Shown here: piece after piece, positions 1 through 13,389 of the stretch
Layout: every line of letters begins with the position of its first letter
Numbering within the stretch: the stretch's first letter is position 1
NCBI GenBank assembly: GCA_964017045.1
Contig: OZ024809.1
Span: forward strand, 30,773,354-30,837,353
Length of the DNA: 64,000 nucleotides
Origin: Omphiscola glabra
Lineage: Eukaryota; Mollusca; Gastropoda; Lymnaeidae
Reading direction: 5' to 3'
Notes under the pieces: model-generated
What the model was told of the DNA's origin: nothing
Databases searched by the model: none
The model's input: the letters and a program-made list of their open reading frames with translations, nothing else
Translations under genes and position numbers: made by a program

Positions 1-3000
1 TCGGCCGGGGGGGAGGGGTTGTTGCGGTTCACGGCAGAAGAGGGTAGTCAGGGCGATTTGAGCTGTCACACTGTGGCTGGTTCCCCTTGCCAACCCACGT
101 ATGGCAAAAGTTCAACTTGCCCTCATAGTCGTTGGACAGGTGATGGTTCACACGGTTTGCGATCCTGGTAACGGGATGTGGTGCTATTGATCTTTTTTTT
201 TTGGAGCCCATCTCTCGTTTTATACAACACATTTTGTGTTAAAGATGTTACATTGATTACGATTGATACCATTATTTAAAATTGAAAAAAGAACTTCTAC
301 GTGGTTCTTTATTTAGGATTATAAGAGTTCTTTAAATTTCGTACTCAATATTGCGGAAATATTAATGCTTCATTTTAAAATACACAAGAGAATTTCAGTA
401 GAGCTCTATGGCTATGGGGTAAGATCACGGAGGAAAAAAAACAGACATTATTTTCGGAGAGAAAAGAGCATAAAAATGAGTTGGTGGATACCATTTCCGC
501 TTTCGTCTCGTCTGTGGTTGTCATGTGGTTTGGCTAAGGAAACATGGATCTGATGACGTCACCGTAAATTGAGAGGAAATAAATTATTCAGAGTAAAAGT
601 ATACATTTTATTTTAAAAACTATTTTAAGGACGGAAGCAGTTGTAAAGAGAGCGCAGAGAAAGGCCAGAAAACCTTGCTCCACCGCATTCGTGTGTGGGA
701 CATGCAAATGAGACTGCCACTCGAGGATTGGTCTCACTAGCCACACCAAGAACTGCAATCAGAAAAGATAAATCTATCGTCTCGCGTAGACGGAAAGACG
801 CCATACAGTTATTGGATCTGTTTTTTTTTTTGTTTTTTTTTTATCAACCCTACTTAACTTGCTGGAACCGAGGTTAGAGAACCACAAACGTTAGTTTGGA
901 ACCAACCCAAAGTCTTAAAATTAGGCGGCAACCACGGGCAAGCTCCTCTGTTTGACCAAAATTTGAAGCTGTCCCATAGAGTTCTTTAAAATTCAGTCAA
1001 TATTGCGGAAGTATTAATGTGTAAAGCTTCATTCTAAAATATACAAGAGAGTTTAGGTTCAGTTCGATTTAAGCCCCACCAGATACGTCATTTTTGGATT
1101 GCGACTTGGAATGTTCTAAGCCTGTTAAGAGCAGAAGCCGTAGCCAGTCGTGTAAAAACGGCTCAAAGGCAGACCCAGGCTTAGATGGATGGATGATGTG
1201 GGGAAAAAATCTACAACTGGGAATCCGAGCATGGAAAAGAAAAGCATTGGTTAGGTCTGAGTGGAAGTGGAAGGAAGTGGTGAGGCAGGCCAAAGCCCTA
1301 CATGGGCTGTAGGGGGGGGGGCTGAAGGGCCACAGGACTGGATGGACGGTAGGAGTGGAAGGAAGTAGTGAGGCAGGCCAAAGCCCTACATGGGCTGTAG
1401 CGCCAGAGGGATGGATGGACGGTCGGAGTGGAAGGAAGTAGTGAGACAGGCCAAAGCCCTACATGGGCTGTAGCGCCACAGGGATGGATGGATTTATAGA
1501 CAAGTTATGACATGCATTTGATTTAATCTTGCTTACATCAGTTACATCGGTAATAAGATATCATATCTGAGGCACTGCGGGAGAGAGAAGAAGATGCTCC
1601 CTATAAAAAGTTTTAGAGTCCCTGGTGAATAAAAAAAAAAGGGGGGGGGGTGAATGAAAAGACTTAACAAGAGTGTATCCTGTCTTGCTTTGCCACCCTG
1701 ATGACACTGTCAGATAGTGTTGGCTTAACGTGACCGCAACAATCCTCGTGGATGTGGCCCCGGGGGGGGGGGGTGATTCGGTGTAGGGAGGGTGACTCTG
1801 GGCGGTTACAACACAATGAAGTCTGCGTCAGTCCGGTACCGGTACGTCGGTCCAGTAGGCGGCTAGCCGCATCGTTACATAATTGTACGTACAGCTTCAC
1901 GGTAATCCAGTCTGGAAAAAAAAAAGGTAATCAAACAGAAATTCACGGGAGGACGTGTCGATGTCCGAGTGGTCAGAGAAAGGGCAAGAGTGGGATTTTT
2001 GTCAGTGTTGAAGTCAGAGGTGTGAGAGTAAGGCTATGGGCATTTTGATCAGCTCAAGATTTTGTACATTGTAAATTTGAACTCCTCCTTGCATCCGCTG
2101 GGAACGACGCCCCGGTGGTCACAGTTGGTCACGTGATAAATAGTAGCATCCTGCTTTATAAGGCGCTACCATATGCTGAGTTGGAACAAGCTCCTTTACG
2201 ACTGGGGGGGGGGGGGGGTGAAATCGGGATTTCTTAAACCGGACCCCCCCCCCCCCCCCGGTTTTAACAGCCATAACTTTGCCAGATATTCTACACATAC
2301 CTTGCTACATCCAACTCATTCTCTTCTACACTGGCAGAACAAAAGACCAAATCAATCAAAGATCATCTGCCACTGGCTAGGGTGAGTGAGTGTAGGTGCC
2401 GCCCTGCACGGGCCAATATTTTTCCGCCCCTTAAAACTTTTTATTTTTTTTTAAACTGCAACAAAACAATGCTGCAAGTGCCCGAAATTGTCGCCCCCTC
2501 AATATAATGAATAAAAGTGACCCGTCCCTCTCCTACGCCACTGGTAGATGTTAAATAAAAATAAGTCTAAACATAATGTGTGTTTAACTGAGTTAAAGTT
2601 TACAATATGTTAAGCCCCATGATTACATTTAGCGCAATTTGGTTGTCAAGGTTAGGTACCGGTACAAGAAAATGTGTTTTGTTTTAAACACTGAGTTGTC
2701 GTGCGTGATTGTGGAATCGAAGTGGCTATTAGTACCCGTGTACCAGAAGTGAAAGGTTTGGATTTAAAAAAACTATTTCAAATATTTTTGTTGGGTTTTT
2801 TAAGACAAAATGGGGTATCAAATGAAAGATGATTGAATGGACTATATGTTTGTAAACTTAATTCTTCGGTTTAACTAAAATAAACTACCACAAATGACAT
2901 CCGAATAGCATTAGTCAAAATGTACCCAGACACGCAGCGCCGCCATTCGCACCCGGGTACCAATAGGTGCAGCCGTGTGGAATAGCTAAAAATAAGCTCC

Positions 3001-3017
3001 ACCATAATATTTTGCAG
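1..3017. other. No gene recognised
   Basis: AT-rich unique sequence with poly-G/poly-C runs (about 1311, 1641, 1759, 2203, 2246), two copies of a 'agttctttaaa(a)tt..caatattgcgga' segment near 327 and 980, and a LINE tail at 1094-1495. Short open frames here have no recognisable domains. Confidence 0.5.
1094..1495 (+). mobile_element. 3' end remnant of a non-LTR retrotransposon, last segment triplicated
   Basis: The frame from 1094 ends with text typical of LINE ORF2 C-termini (E-W-K-W-K-E-V-V-R-Q-A-K-A). The segment 'gaggcaggccaaagccctac atgggctgtag', written here in two parts, then recurs at about 1368 and 1444 with a ~76-bp period, each followed by a 'ggatggatgga' tail. Related tails lie near 61690-61800. 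No reverse transcriptase core is left. Confidence 0.55.
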
Positions 3018-3365
3018 ACATTTGTACAGATCAGTCCAGTGCCATCAAGTACTCTGTAACCCCTGACACTGACTGCCCTACCGACATGTCCGATTCCTCC
3101 ACTTGTAAACTTTATCTTTAAGTTTCTCCCCCAAACTCATCATTGTGACGGATAATCTTATTGCCCCTTCCCCCCTTTTTTTTCTTCTTCTCGGCGCAGA
3201 TTATACCGTCCATGTGAATACTATCAGCGTCACAACTGAGCCAGGCTACTCGCGGCACCACCCTCCGGGGCCATGTGTTACCGTGGCCCGGCCCTGTGGG
3301 GCTTTTAACCCGGTCTACTCGTCCAATCGACCGCTCTTTGATGTCGACGGCGCGCTCCTTCAAGG
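3018..3365 (+). CDS. Possible orphan exon pair, unknown protein
   Basis: Candidate exons 3018-3104 and 3200-3365 are flanked by TTTTGCAG / GTAAAC and a long pyrimidine tract ending GCGCAG / GTAATC. Joined, they stay open for about 83 codons in one frame, with an S-S-T-Y-Y-T-V-H-V junction, four cysteines and many Ser/Thr/Pro, which looks extracellular. The second exon is clearly more GC-rich than its surroundings. I recognise no family and found no partner exons nearby; the short 95-nt intron and lack of context keep this uncertain. Confidence 0.28.
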
Positions 3366-3589
3366 GTAATCTGGGGGAAATTTAAGGTGTTGGACTGGAG
3401 TGGATGGAAACCACGCAATTTAATGGATCAAAGTGGAGTGCAAATCTGTTTTTATCGCGTTCTGGCCCCCCCTTTTTTTTTTAAAATGTAACTCTTTGAC
3501 TTTACCTTTCCCCTGTATGTTTCAGATTTGGCAAGTTTTAAGATTTTTTTTATCTTCGCCATATTATTATGGGATAGAGAATAATATGT

Positions 3590-4215
3590 GAAGGGCGCCA
3601 GTGTACTCAATTCATAGTTATAATATTGTTAAAAACACGTGGCGGATGCTCGGGGCGTATGTCTAGGGCACCAGTGTACTCAATAATTATGTTGGTACAC
3701 AACATTATCTATGGGGTGAAGGACATAGGTCAAGGGCACCAGTGTACCGGTACTCAATATTTATCGTATCGGGAAATTCGATGGAAAGAAATTTCGTCGA
3801 CGGAAATTTGATCGAACTGAAATTCGGTCGAATCTTTTTTTTTTAGTTTACACGTTAAAATTTTGCGTCAAATTTCTTTTTGAACGCATTATTTTGTTTT
3901 ACTATATAGTATAGTGAATAATAGTGCGTTCAAAAATAAATTTGACGAAAATTTTAACGTGTGAACTCTTAAAAAAAGATTCGACCAAATTTCCGTTTAT
4001 CAAATTTCTTTCGATCAATTTTCTGTCGACGAAATTTCTTTCGATCAAATTTCCGGTAACCAATATATATTTATATTGGTACAAAACACGGGGTGGAGGG
4101 TATATTATAATGTTTGTCAAGGGCGCCAGTGTACTCAATTCATAGTTATATTTGTAAAAACATGTGGCGGGATAGGTCAAGGGCACCAGTGTACTCAATA
4201 GCCATGTTGGTACAA
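3590..4215. repeat. Diverged repeat 'caagggc(a/g)ccagtgtactcaat' flanking a MITE
   Basis: The phrase 'ggcaccagtgtactcaat' or close variants occurs near 3596, 3667, 3735, 4122 and 4183, usually followed by 'gttggtacaaaacac'. A 290-bp palindromic element splits the run at 3765-4058. Confidence 0.5.
3765..4058. mobile_element. ~290-bp palindromic MITE, copy 1
   Basis: Begins cgtatcgggaaatt and ends aaatttccgg; the halves are near-complete inverted copies around 'actatatagtatag' (3901-3914). A second copy at 61178-61471 shares order and termini. It has no coding capacity, so it is non-autonomous; the superfamily is unknown. Confidence 0.65.
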
Positions 4216-5204
4216 AACACGGGGGTACACTTTCCAGGCACTTTCCCTTAATCTGTCCATTGTAAAATTCATAGATCCAATAGGTAAAAGAGCGTATGAC
4301 GCTGGATTTCGGGGGGCGGGGGGAGAGAAAGAAGAGGGGTGTTTAAAACATGCCGGAACTACGCATTTTAAATATCCAATCGTTGCCAAACATTCTTCAG
4401 TTATTATGGCTAGTGCTTCGAGTAGATCCACGGGCGCTACGCAAAGCTTGGGGTGAAAGTAGTCCATAAGTCACACCATAGAAAATCAACGTTTTAGTTT
4501 CCATCTCACCAAACACGGTGAATGCCAAGCAGAATGTGCCTCAGATCTATACAAAATCTTTGAAATATGTCGTCAACTGTAATGTTCTCATTTCGGGGGA
4601 AAGAAAGAAAACTAATTTTGCGAGTTCTTAAAAAAAGAAAGAAAAGAAAATACTAAAAAAAAAATGAGCGCTGCTTTGTATGTCATTATGACAAAAAATA
4701 AAAGTAGTAGAGGTGCTCACACCGATACCTCCCAAGGGTTCGGATGTTTTCAATTATTCACGAGCGTCGGGCTAACTTCCAGTCTGGGCAATCTCCCTAA
4801 AGTGGATCAGATGATATTGGTTCTGTTTTGTTATTTTTTTTGGGTACACGTTACAGTTTCAGCAACTCGAAATCGATGCTTGTATTCCCCCACCGCCCCC
4901 TTCCCCCCCCCCCAAACCCTAGTGTGCCCCACCCCTGGCCACGTGATCTGTAACCCCCCCCCCCCCCCCCCCCGTCCATCAAGCCTCCACGAAGTATAGC
5001 GTTGCCCTCACAAGCCAGAGTGGCTCATCCGTAATAATCAGCCATCTCCCCGGCCAAGGGCCATCACTAAATGGAGGGCCTAATGTTACTCCGGGTTCGA
5101 TTGGAGCAGAGTCCGATCTGCTGCCAGGGCTGTACATTTACATCAATGTGGTGTATAGTATATACGTTTCCGTGCTTTGTTTGTCATTATTAATACCGCA
5201 CTCC

Positions 5205-5610
5205 ACAAACCATGTGATCCATTCTTTTCTGTCACTAGTCATAGCACACACCATGTGATCCATTCTTTTCTGTCATTGGTCATTGCACACACAATGTGAT
5301 CCATTCTTTTCTGTCACTAGTTATAGCACACACAATGTGATCCATTCTTTCCTGTCACAAGTCGTGACAAGTCAGCTCACACAATGTGATCCATTCTTTT
5401 CTGTCACAACTCATATCATACACAATGTACCCATTCTTTTCTGTCACAACTCATATCATACACAATGTACCCATTCTTTTCTGACACAAGTCGTGACAAG
5501 TCATAGCACACACAATGTGATCCATTCTTTTCTGTCACAACTCATATCGTATACAATGTGCCCATTCTTTTCTGTCACAACTCATATCATATACAATGTG
5601 CCCATTCTCA
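5205..5610. repeat. Minisatellite, ~41-bp unit, ~9 copies
   Basis: Key text 'tccattcttttctgtcac' with variable spacers ('aatgtgatcc', 'aatgtaccc'). It yields a spurious His/Ser/Phe-rich frame. Confidence 0.85.
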
Positions 5611-6444
5611 CTTATGTTTTGTTATTCTTGGCAGCTGAAGTGCCATCCACTCGATTCTGTACCACGAGGTCACGTGATAAGTCACATTTCTTAACATGTG
5701 GATAGGTACAAGGAATTATTACATTTCTATTGTGGAAGGAAGCTATTTCTTTTTATAGGGACGCGACGCCCTTTTCTCTTCGGTTGATAACTTTCGGTTT
5801 TGCTGTTATCCGGTTTGTTAATATCGAAGCACGCCGAACTGCGTGGGCGGTGTGATCCTGTTCGAACTGCGCGAAAGGCTCGTGTCAGTTAGTGATCCAT
5901 AGCCATTTCCCCATAGACCTCATCGGAATTTTAAGTGCGTTACTCTCTGCTGTGGTTTGATTGTGTCTGCGGCGCCCAGGGTGTGTGTGTATGTGTGTGT
6001 GTGTGAAAGTGGGGGGGGGGGGTTGTGGGAGGCGTCTAGGTGGAGAGGGTGGCATTTTACTAGTTGGACGACCACTTGAACTACAGGTTCGAGTTGTTGG
6101 CTTTTTGCGTTGGGGGTGGGGGAGGGGAGTATGTGGTGCCAGTAATACAAAGAAATTTGTTGATTTACAGGGGTGCAGAGAGCGGCACCTACAAATTGTG
6201 TTCACGGAATTCAGGGTTCAAAGCAGCGGAGTTGTACAGGGGGAGGCGATTTGTCACATGCAATCCAAAGCGAAAGTTCTGTAAAGATTACTTAAGTACA
6301 TAATGTTCGGATAAAAATAGCTCGCTGTTTATAGATGGTTTGGTAAATATTAGACTGTGAAATATTATAGTCCCCCGATTAACAGACATTGCTGGTAAAT
6401 CTAATTGTAATTCTCGGCCTGTGTGTCATGATATTTTTTAACTA

Positions 6445-6905
6445 AGTTTGGATGAAATGGTTTGACCAAGTGGAACGGATTATATAGTCTGACCAAGTTG
6501 AACGGATGAAATGGTTTGACCAAGTGGAACGGATGATTAGTCTGACCAAGTTGAACGGATGATATAGTCTGACCAATTTGAACGGATGATATGGTCTGAC
6601 CAAGTTGAACGGATGATATCGTCTGACCAAGTTGAACGTATGATATAGTCTGACCAAGTTGAACAGATGATATAGTCTGACCAAGTTGAACAGATGACAT
6701 CGTCTGACCAAGTTGAATGGATGATATCGTCTAACCAAGTTGAACGGATGATATCGTCTGACCAAGTTGAACGGATAATATGGTCTGACCAAGTTGAACA
6801 GATGATATCGTCTGACCAAGTTGAACGGATGATATCGTCTGACCAAGTTGAGATGGATAATATGGTCTGACCAAGTTGAACGTATGATATGGTCGGACCA
6901 AGTTC
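6445..6905. repeat. Minisatellite, 27-bp unit, ~17 copies
   Basis: Core 'gaccaagttgaacggatgat'; the unit is a multiple of three, giving open frames on the minus strand. Confidence 0.9.
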
Positions 6906-7034
6906 AACTTTAAGTCGGAGTCACGATTTTAAAAAAAAAGGATTTAAAAATATGAGTGACAAATCACGAATCCACTACGATGTGACGTCGTATCCCATGT
7001 GTCAGGGGAAAAATGCTGTGGGCAGCGTTCTTTA

Positions 7035-7615
7035 CATGCGGTTGTGTCTTCGGGTGGCTGGGTCTTCATGTGCTTGTCGTAATGCGGTTGTGTCTTCGGG
7101 TGGCAGGGTCTTCATGTGGTTGTAATGTGGTTGTGTTTTCGGGTGGCTGGTTCTTCATGTGGTTGTCGTATGCGGTTGTGCTTCGCGTGGCTGAGTCTTC
7201 ATGTGGTTGTCGTAATGCGGTTGTGTCTTCGGGTGGCTGGGTCTTCATGTGGTTGTCGTAATGCGGTTGTCTTCGGGTGGCTGGGTCTTCATGTGGTTGT
7301 CGTAATGCGGTTGTGTCTTCGGGTGGCTGGGTCTTCATGGGGTTGTCGTAATGCGGTTGTGTCTTCGGGTGGCTGGGTCTTCATGTGGTTGTCGTAATGC
7401 AGTTGTGTCTTCAGGTGGCTGGGTCTTCATGTGGTTGTCGTAATGCGGTTGTATCTTCGGGTGGCTGGGTCTTCATGTGGTTGTCGTAATGTGGTTGTGT
7501 CTCCGGGTGGCTGGGTCTTCATGTGGTTGTTGTATTGTGGTTGTGTCTTCGGGTGGCTGGGTCTTCATGTGGTTGTCGTAATGTAATTGTGTCTTTGATG
7601 GCTGGGTCTTCAGGC
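7035..7615. repeat. Minisatellite, 46-bp unit, ~12 copies
   Basis: Core 'ggctgggtcttcatgtggtt' followed by 'gtcgtaatgcggttgtg'. One third of copies carry small indels. Confidence 0.9.
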
Positions 7616-7959
7616 GGATTGTGTTTTGATGCCATACAGCCGTTAAGAACAGTGGACTCACACTATAAGCATTGTGTTCTATAGCAGCAACACTATATAA
7701 CTGACATGCTCTTCTGTTGTTCCAGTCTTTAGACTTGGGACGTACTTCAGCTTTGTTTATAATGTATGCAGTCTTTACTACAAAGTCTTCTTCTCTTTAA
7801 ATTCATTTCATTAAGTTAACACGCGAATCAATTTTCAAGGACAACTGTTTAAAAAAAAATATTTTTACTATTTTTATTTTTTGAAAATAACTATGTTTTA
7901 AATGTGTCAAAGAGAGAGATGGGTGTTGAATGAGTTGAAGCCTTTAGTGTTTCGTGATG

Positions 7960-8090
7960 GGGTGGTCAGCAAAGTAGAGCAGGAATGCTGTGGTGCAGCA
8001 AAGTAGAGCGGGAATGCTGTGGTAAGCAAAGTAGAGCGGGAATGCTGTGGTGCAGCAAAGAAGGGCGGGAATGCTGTGGTAATAAGGAAC
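7960..8090. repeat. Short tandem array, ~29-bp unit, 4 copies
   Basis: Core 'gcaaagtagagcgggaatgc' repeated with alternating 2-bp gaps. Confidence 0.8.
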
Positions 8091-8189
8091 AGTGTTCGAA
8101 GCTAGAGGAAAGATTATTTATTTTTTTAGATACAGTGGAACCGAATAAAAAATTATGATGACCAGTCGGTATATCACCGTGTGCATGTT

Positions 8190-8565
8190 GTCCATTTGTT
8201 GTTATAAGGAATACTCTGAAGTACGATGTGTTGGGAGTTGTCCATTTGTTGTTAGGAATACTCTGAAGCCCGATGTGTTGGGAGTTGTCCATTTGTTGTT
8301 AGGAATACTCTGAAGTCCGATGTGTTGGGAGTTGTCCATTTGTTGTTAGGAATACTCTGAAACCCGATGTGTTGGGAGTTGTCCATTTGTTGTTAGGAAT
8401 ACTCTGAAGCCCGATGTGTTGGGAGTTGTCCATTTGTTGTTAGGAATACTCTGAAGCCCGATGTGTTGGGAGTTGTCCATTTGTTGTTAGGAATACTCTG
8501 AAGTCCGTTGTGTTGGGAGTTGTCCATTTGTTGTTAGGAATACTCTGAAGTCCGATGTGTTCAGA
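8190..8565. repeat. Minisatellite, 47-bp unit, ~8 copies
   Basis: Core 'gttgtccatttgttgttagg', with 'gaagcccgatgtgttgg'. Confidence 0.9.
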
Positions 8566-8654
8566 TTCGTTCAAGAATGCTCAACTTTACTTTCACGGAG
8601 TTGTTGAGAAATCGTACCAATGATGTCATGGCGTTTAAAGCAATTCGTGACAAC

Positions 8655-8975
8655 AAACAATGTTTGGCATAGATATCGTACAATGTTTGGCATATATATC
8701 GTACAATGTTTGGCATAGATATCGTACAATGTTTGGCATAGATATCGTACAATGTTTGGCATAGATATCGTACAATGTTTGGCATATATATCGTACAATG
8801 TTTGGCATAGATATCGTACAATGTTTGGCATAGATATCGTACAATGTTTGGCATAGATATCGTACCGGTACAAAGTATGTTTGGCATAGATATCGAACAA
8901 ACAATGTTTGGCATAGATATCGTACCGGTACAAAGTATGTTTGGCATAGATATCGTACAAACAATGTTTGGCATC
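8655..8975. repeat. Minisatellite, 23-bp unit, ~14 copies
   Basis: Core 'caatgtttggcatagatatc'; near 8860-8960 a longer variant with 'gtaccggtacaaag' appears twice. Confidence 0.9.
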
Positions 8976-9255
8976 ACCCTAACTTTAATGGCTCAGGCGG
9001 GGTGAACTCCGGACAGTCAACAAGTGGCTCTTTAACGCTGCTCCACTCCACCCCACCCCTTGGGGGAAATGATGAGAACCACTGACGTAAGAAGGCCCTC
9101 GGGTTGGGCCTAGTTCTGATATTCTCTCTCGTATCGAGTGCGAAGAGTGAACCTCTCAATACAACTCCGTGCATATTTCATCCCGGGTGTTTATGATGAC
9201 GGCCATTCATGTTACGGTAACCAAATGCCGACTTCTAAGTTACGGCGACTCGGGG

Positions 9256-9650
9256 AGATCACGTCGCACTGAGAGATCACGCGGCACCTAGAGGACACGC
9301 GTCATTGAGAGATCACGCGGCACCTAGAGGACACGCGGCATTGAGAGATCATGCGGGACTTAGAGGACACGCAACAATTAGAGATCACGCAGCACTGAGA
9401 GATCACGCGGCACCTAGAGGACACGCGGCATTGAGAGATCACGCGGGACTTAGAGGACACGCAACAATTAGAGATCACGCAACACTGAGAGATCACGCAG
9501 CACTGAGAGATCACGCAGCACTGAGAGATCACGCGGAACTGAGAGATCACGCGGCACCTAGAGGACACGCGGCATTGAGAGATCACGCGGGACTTAGAGG
9601 ACACGCAACAATTAGAGATCACGCAGCACTGAGTGATCACGCGGCACAGC
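9256..9650. repeat. Minisatellite, 18-bp subunits in higher-order blocks
   Basis: Two subunit types alternate, 'gagagatcacgcggca' and 'tagaggacacgc'. A six-subunit block recurs around 9310, 9410 and 9550. The +frame gives R-D-H-A / R-G-H-A repeats, an artefact of the 18-bp period. Confidence 0.9.
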
Positions 9651-10970
9651 TATAGATGTCATGTTATTTCTTTCGTCAGGAAAGCCGAGCGGACCTGGCT
9701 CGAATGGGGTCCAGTGGTATCTCATACAAAAAACATTGCAGTGAAGGTGTCAGATGTAATGTCTTATATAGCGGCCGTTATCATCGGCATGGATCAACCT
9801 CCGGGACTTGAATCAGGGGATATACGGTTCATCTCTACAAAAAAAAACAACAACTCCATGCCATGACTTGGGGGGTATTGAATAGTTTTCAGTGGTTCTT
9901 GCATTGTTGCATTCATGTCCGTTTCCATATTTTCTTTGTTATGTTAGCCCTCCCCGACCCGCTGTACAAATGATTATAAAGTGCTCACACATCCAGGCCA
10001 TGGATGTTATGAAGACACGGTTTTAGGTGAATCCTAAGAGGATCCTTACCGTTTGTCTTGCTCATCTGCTGATAGAATAACTCCCTAGCCCTGGGCAACA
10101 GGACTTATTCAATCTTATTTCAACACTGCATGTTTTAATGGGTTTTTTTTTTTACAATTATAAAGCCTTATTTGATGCCTTTGTAACCGACAGTAAAATG
10201 GTCGTTCGTGGCCAAATGCATGTCTCTAGTATTCTGTTTAAAGACTCTATAGTAAAAATGTTTGGTTTATAATAGACGGCATCCTGTTACCTTGTAATGG
10301 AAACGTTGACTGCAGTGCTTGTCTGTGTTTACCGTGGCCGCGAACGTTGTCTAAGTTTGACAGGAACAAGCGATGGCTATCTCGCGGCTCGGGTTCAGTT
10401 CATGGTGCAACAGAGAGGGGGTGGGGGGTGTCATCCACACTCCCACCTCATTGTCCCCTCGCGATCCCCCCCCCCCCCCACCAAACGCATCGGGGTAAGG
10501 GTCACTTTGCGTCTATATGATGAATGCGGTCGTGGCTTTCAAACGATTGAGAACCTGTGGACTAGGGCTACTGAGCTTAGTAATTCATTGCATTTAACTT
10601 GATTGTACAGGTCAAGGCTGATAGCGTCAATTTGTGACAGTCTGTGATTTGCTAAAATTTAGAAAAAACAAGAAAAAATTATTCTATTAGTGAGTTCCCG
10701 GGATGGGAGAATTTCCCGAGAGGTCTTTCGTTGACTAAAATGTTTGCGGTATCCCGGGCAAACCCCATAAAGTTGCCATAATCCACGCCCCTTTCAAATT
10801 TGTCAGTTGAATTACAAATCTGAGAGTACGTCACTTGAGTGATAAAATAGCAGGAAGTCGGCTCGTCATTCACTAAGCTTGAGTGTCTCTCTGTGTGTGT
10901 GTGGTTGTATGTGTGTGTGCTTTTGGGGGGGGGGGGGGTCTTGGCTGTACATGGGACGGATTTCTAGCTG

Positions 10971-11122
10971 AGACCTCTTACCCTCAAACTCTTAAAATCG
11001 TAAAATATCATCACAAAATCGTTCAATACATTATCTTAATAGTAAAAAAAACATACAGTATATATATTGTATACACCTCAAAATCGTACATTGTACGCCA
11101 GAATCGTAAGAGTTAACAGATC
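10971..11122. mobile_element. ~155-bp MITE-like element, copy 1
   Basis: Starts 'agacctcttaccctcaaact' and ends 'cgtaagagttaacagatct', an inverted match to its start; it contains 'catacagtatatata'. A sister copy lies at 57995-58151. Confidence 0.6.
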
Positions 11123-11424
11123 TTCATAGTTAAATGGTAGCCAATCAATGATAGGCTCAGCATAGTAATCGTACACTCCTACTTGCAAGCGCATGGTAAC
11201 ACCACGGTGGTCGTGTGGTTAGAAATATAGTGTTCGGATTGAACAATCCCGGGGACAAACCCTGCTAACCCATCCATGCATTCTCGGAAATAAATTAGGG
11301 AAAATAGGAACTTGGTAAAGATTTGTAGCTGCGAATAAAGGTCACGTCTTTTGGTTGATAGCAGTTGCACCAGAGTCGGGAATGTGCTTTGTCATTCAAG
11401 TGATTAGTTAGGATTGTGTGTAAG

Positions 11425-11765
11425 ATGTGCGAATGGCGTCACAAAGAGCGTGCGTCGTGTGTAAGGGGAGAGAATGGTGCCACAAAGAGCGTGCGTCGTG
11501 TGTAAGGTGTGAGAATGGCGTCACAAAGAGCGTGCGTCGTGTGTAAGATGTGAGAATGGCGTCACAAAGAGCGTGCGTCGTGTGTAAGATGTGAGAATGG
11601 CGTCACAAAGAGTGTGCGTCGTGTGTAAGGTGAGAGAATGGTGCCACAAAGAGTGTGCATCGTGTGTAAGATGAGAGAATGGCGTCACAAAGAGTGTGCG
11701 TCGTGTGTAAGATGAGAGAATGGCTTCACAAAGAGTGTGCGTCGTGTGTAAGGTGAGCGAATGAC
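11425..11765. repeat. Minisatellite, 41-bp unit, ~9 copies
   Basis: Core 'gtgcgtcgtgtgtaagatg' followed by 'gagaatggcgtcacaaag'. Confidence 0.9.
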
Positions 11766-12794
11766 GTCACCAATGCGAGTTGAGACACACTTGAACCAAA
11801 ACTTCATGTTGTCGACGGATGTGTGACTCCCACTCGCACATTGCAACTCCCACTCGCACACGGCTACTGCCACTCACACAGCTATGCTATAGTAGAATCT
11901 TGTACACATATCAACTGCAGGAAGGAATCACACATTTATACGGTAAAACCCGATTTATTTTGTTAAACAAATCCTTCTTTCTTTTTTTTCAGTTCACCTT
12001 TTTTTATATACACCCCCCCCCCCTTTTTTTTCCCTTTAAAAAAAAGAAAGAAATCTCCTTTATGTCATTTCTATGGGGTGTAATACTTGATCCAACTTAA
12101 CAGATAGAGCCAAAAGAATTCAAGGTTAAACCTGTGTGATCCTCTGCACAAAGTCTCGTGCACAAAGTCCCTGGCAACCAGGTGTATCGTTTACAGGGGT
12201 TGGGTTTGGGGGGGGGGGCGCTTTACAATTCTTACACCTCAACCATCTTCCCAGTCCTCGCCCCTTACACTATAAATCTGACACCTGTTTACACCATCTC
12301 AAAGATACACCGGGCTTAAAAGTGCGCCGTGCAAATATTGGATGTCTAAGATGGGCTTTTGTCAGTAAATTAAAGCCAGCGACCGGATTGAAGTCGATTG
12401 TCAATGAGTCGCACGGAGCCAATACGGTACGCGCTGAATCTGTAGGATTACACGAGACTTCATGTCTGCCCTTCATTTCTGGTTATCGCTTTTAAAAAAA
12501 GGGATCTCGCACTGGCGGCGTAACACCTGGTTGAGCCAGAGATCTCCACGTTTTGGTGATGAGAGTTCTCAAGTTGTTCGAGGGGCCCCTGACTGGCAAA
12601 TATTAAATTACTGTAGGAGAAAACATGCATTTTTATACGGTAAGAAAATTCCGAAACGTTATTGCCGATCAATAAGGATTAACGGAAATGTGTCATATTT
12701 ATTTGTGTGTGTGTGTGTGTGAACATTTATTAATCCCCTCAACGGTATGGAAAATATATAGTCATTTGCTTTATGGGAATGACCAAAAATGAAT

Positions 12795-13325
12795 TCATAG
12801 TACTGGATATGGGATTCTTATTTGGAGAGTTGATTGTATCACTGGATATGTGATTCTTATTTGGAGAGTTGATTGTATCACTGGATATGTGATTCTTATT
12901 TGGAGAGTTGATTGTATCACTGGACATGTTAATGTTACTCTTATTTGGAGATGTGATTGCATTGCTGGATATGTGAGTGTTATTTTTGACAGTTGATTTT
13001 AAACTGGATATGTAAGTCTTATTTGGAGAGTTGATTGTATTACTGGATAGGTGCGTCTTACTTGGAGAGTTGATTGTATTACTGGATACGCGAGTCTTAC
13101 TTGGAGAGTTGATTGTATTACTGGATACGTGAGTCTTATTTGGAGAGTTGATTGTATTACTGGATATGTGAGTCTTATTTGGAGAGTTGATTGTATTACT
13201 GGATACGTGCGTCTTACTTGGAGAGTTGATTGTATTACTAAATACGTGCGTCTTACTTGGAGAGTTGATTGTATTACTGGATACTTGAGTCTTACTTGGA
13301 GAGTTGATTGTATTACTGGAGCCAT
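12795..13325. repeat. Minisatellite, 39-bp unit, ~13 copies
   Basis: Core 'ttgattgtattactggatac' plus 'gagtcttacttggagag'. The 39-bp period keeps frames open on both strands, including a 211-codon minus-strand frame that is not a gene. Confidence 0.9.
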
Positions 13326-13389
13326 ATACGAGTTTTGAAAAATTACAAAAGTCTTTAATATTACTATTAGACAAGAATGCACTTAAGTC

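Noticed and set aside
12136..12722. Overlapping 60-119 codon frames
   Set aside because: No recognisable domain, frames on both strands, a G run inside; nothing supports a gene.
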